Shown here: one piece after another, positions 23,727 to 25,240 of the stretch
Numbering within the stretch: the stretch's first letter is position 1
Layout of the letters: each line of letters starts with the position of its first letter
Origin: Brumimicrobium sp964585545
GTDB lineage: Bacteria; Bacteroidota; Bacteroidia; Flavobacteriales_D; Crocinitomicaceae
Assembly: GCA_964585545.1 (NCBI GenBank)
Contig: CAZPDT010000026.1
Coordinates: 1-25,240 of the forward strand
Length of the DNA stretch: 25,240 nucleotides
Reading direction: 5' to 3'
Position numbers and translations under genes: made by a program
Notes under the pieces: model-generated
What the model saw: only the letters and a program-made list of their open reading frames with translations
Databases searched by the model: none
What the model was told of the DNA's origin: nothing

Positions 23727-24457
23727 TTCTTTTGTGCAATTAAAATTAGTCGATCAGAATTTTTCTTATCAAATGGATTTAAATACATATCACCAAATAC
23801 ATCAATCACTTTAAACCCTGCTGAAGTTAATAATTCAACAAACTCTTTTTTGCGTATGGTCTGTACTTTTTCCTGAAAGTTATATGTTTCCCCCTCATCT
23901 GAAAATTCTATATCTTTAATGATATGCGTGCCATTGTATTGTTTCGATATATGAAATTCAATGCCTTGAATCGTTTTTACTTCCTTCTCAACAAAATGGT
24001 CTAAAACATAATCAACATTCATAAAATCAATCACTAAACGGCCATTGTGTGTCAACATTTTATAGGCCGAATGAAGGACTTTATTGTTGTCTTTCCTATT
24101 CTCAAAATATCCAAAACTGGTAAATAAATTAAAAATAACATCAAACTTCTGCTCTCCATACACTTCCCGCATATCATGTACATCAAAAGAAAGGGTGTCA
24201 TTCTCAAAAGGTTTTGCCACAGCAATACTTTGTCTAGATAAATCCACCCCTTTAACATTTAAGTCATTCTTATTTAAAAAGATTGAATGCCTGCCTTTAC
24301 CACAAGCAAGATCTAAGCAATGGTCGCCTTTAGATAGCTTTAGATAATTCAATAAATTGGAAATAAATTTCTCCGCTTCTAAATAATTTCTATTTTTATA
24401 TAGAATATGATAATGTGGCGTATCAAACCATGTTTCGTACCACTCTTCTTTTTGCAT
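23723..24457 (-). CDS. Class I SAM-dependent methyltransferase
   Basis: The 244-residue cytosolic protein has motif I DLACGKGRHSIFL (residues about 48-60), the acidic end of strand beta-2 in VKGVDLSRQSI, DVHDMREV, and IFNLFTSFGYF (motif IV region), then RLVIDFMNVDYV. These define a Rossmann-fold methyltransferase using S-adenosylmethionine. The N-terminus WYETWFDTPHYHILYKNRN is typical of a Bacteroidota subgroup of unknown substrate. It overlaps the ZIP gene by 4 nt, so they form a two-gene operon; a functional link is not apparent. Confidence 0.88.
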   Translation of the reverse strand: MQKEEWYETWFDTPHYHILYKNRNYLEAEKFISNLLNYLKLSKGDHCLDLACGKGRHSIFLNKNDLNVKGVDLSRQSIAVAKPFENDTLSFDVHDMREVYGEQKFDVIFNLFTSFGYFENRKDNNKVLHSAYKMLTHNGRLVIDFMNVDYVLDHFVEKEVKTIQGIEFHISKQYNGTHIIKDIEFSDEGETYNFQEKVQTIRKKEFVELLTSAGFKVIDVFGDMYLNPFDKKNSDRLILIAQKK

Positions 24458-24855
24458 TGTCGCCTCTATTTATTTTTAACAATTGGGAAACGGGTAAATT
24501 TACAGATATTTAATTACTAAATAAAGCAATCATTACAATAATTCATTAATGTTTGAAAAAGAACAGGGCAAACCATTTAAAACTTTTTATTCCTGTTGGA
24601 ATTGTTAAGGTATAGCATCTTTCACAATATTTTAATTAAAATGGTTAGAAACCATTACGGGTTAGAGGAAAAGCCCAGCGCACCCTACAACTGTTTCAAC
24701 GGTTTCTTATCATCGATACGATGCCCCAACTACAAATTAAAATCAAAACATGATGACTATAAAGAAGATGCGTCCCCCCTAATGTTAATGTCTTAATTTT
24801 TGTTAATTTAAATTTTATTGTCTAACTTAGTGGGAAATCTAAAAACAAAACACTT
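24458..24855. other. Non-coding 398-bp gap
   Basis: This region lies between the divergent methyltransferase and surface-protein genes. It is mostly AT-rich with a more GC-rich patch around 24655-24745 that has small inverted repeats such as ATGGTT-AGA-AACCAT and CATCG-ATA-CGATG. A C6 run lies at 24774-24779. I see no gene; the only open frame (24596-24796) has no recognisable feature. The promoter of the next gene is at its right end. Confidence 0.6.
24799..24830 (+). promoter_or_regulatory. Promoter of surface-protein gene
   Basis: TTTG (24799-24802), a 20-nt spacer and TAACTTAG (24823-24830) match the Bacteroidota pattern with one mismatch in the -7 element. The start is expected near 24836, about 20 nt before the ATG at 24856. 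Confidence 0.5.
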
Positions 24856-25240
24856 ATGAAAAAGAATGTTAAACCACACACACACACAGGTACAGGAAAA
24901 ATTAATGCTCTATCCATTATAATTTGCCTTCCGATGTTACTGCTTACCCCTTATTTATTTTCACAGAACAGCGATAAATGGGATACCCAAGGAAATATTG
25001 CAGACTCTACCACTTTTATAGGAACAAAAAATGATGCTTGTCTGCGGTTTCGTTCCAACAACATTGAACGGATGCGCATCAGTGAAGATGGAAAAGTAGG
25101 TATCGGTGTAGCCAATCCGTTAAAAAGATTAGATGTTGCCGGTGATATTCAACTAACGGGAGATATTATTTTTAAGGGGTACGAAGATTTGCAAGACACA
25201 ATTAATCGGTTTTTGATGATCAATAAAAGTGGTGGCACTA
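24856..25240 (+). CDS. Exported surface/tail-fibre-like protein, 5' part only
   Basis: The frame is open from the ATG at 24856 to the window edge, giving 128 residues of a longer protein. It begins with a signal peptide (MKKNVKPHTHTGTGK, then INALSIIICLPMLLLTPYLFSQ). The following WDTQGNIADSTTFIGTKND and NIERMRISEDGKVGIGVANP, then RLDVAGDIQLTGDI, is the repeated motif that precedes fibre or stalk regions in large Bacteroidota surface proteins, often with a peptidase S74 chaperone domain at the end. The end is not in the window so a T9SS domain cannot be checked. A (CA)7 tract lies at codons 7-11. Confidence 0.8.
   Translation, partial: MKKNVKPHTHTGTGKINALSIIICLPMLLLTPYLFSQNSDKWDTQGNIADSTTFIGTKNDACLRFRSNNIERMRISEDGKVGIGVANPLKRLDVAGDIQLTGDIIFKGYEDLQDTINRFLMINKSGGT

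Noticed and set aside
24596..24796. 66-codon open frame in the gap before the surface-protein gene
   Set aside because: No signal, domain or promoter; composition not protein-like, and the region reads better as non-coding.

Overview
The window is AT-rich chromosomal DNA from a member of the Bacteroidota, probably the Flavobacteriales. Four predicted exported proteins end in type IX secretion system (T9SS) sorting domains. There is a TonB-dependent receptor with a carboxypeptidase-like N-terminal domain. Several promoters fit the Bacteroidota pattern TTTG-N(17-23)-TAnnTTTG, and starts are preceded by A-rich stretches rather than Shine-Dalgarno sequences. I cannot name a genus from sequence alone. 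I see no tRNA, rRNA, CRISPR array, transposase or prophage.

Layout. Positions 1-277 hold a decayed C-terminal gene fragment (LOTUS-like) interrupted by a perfect 17-bp hairpin. Positions 278-4345 (minus strand) hold an Omp28-like secreted protein and a translationally coupled pair: a PagL-type lipid A deacylase and a GIN-domain lipoprotein. Positions 4592-8212 hold mazG, a TonB-dependent receptor and a convergent acyl-CoA thioesterase. Positions 8343-11746 hold three tandem paralogous T9SS-exported proteins, each with its own promoter and terminator. Positions 12116-15617 hold a PLP aminotransferase and a convergent DPP4-type peptidase. Positions 15924-20190 are the translation block rplM-rpsI-rpsB-tsf-pyrH-frr. 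Positions 20205-20428 are a MITE-like inverted-repeat element that supplies the end of lipA. Positions 20417-24457 hold lipA, an OsmC protein, a secreted GH3 enzyme, a ZIP transporter and a methyltransferase. From 24856 a surface-protein gene runs off the right edge.

Most genes are housekeeping or standard cell-envelope functions. The items I rate highest are the triplicated exported family, a G8 tract inside the pagL-like gene, a (CA)7 tract at the start of the truncated surface-protein gene (both possible phase-variation sites), a structured rpsB leader with an unusually long S2 tail, and several intergenic repeat families, one of which provides the lipA stop codon. I did not find a defence island or an obviously new multi-gene system; the triplicated family is the nearest candidate for undescribed biology.
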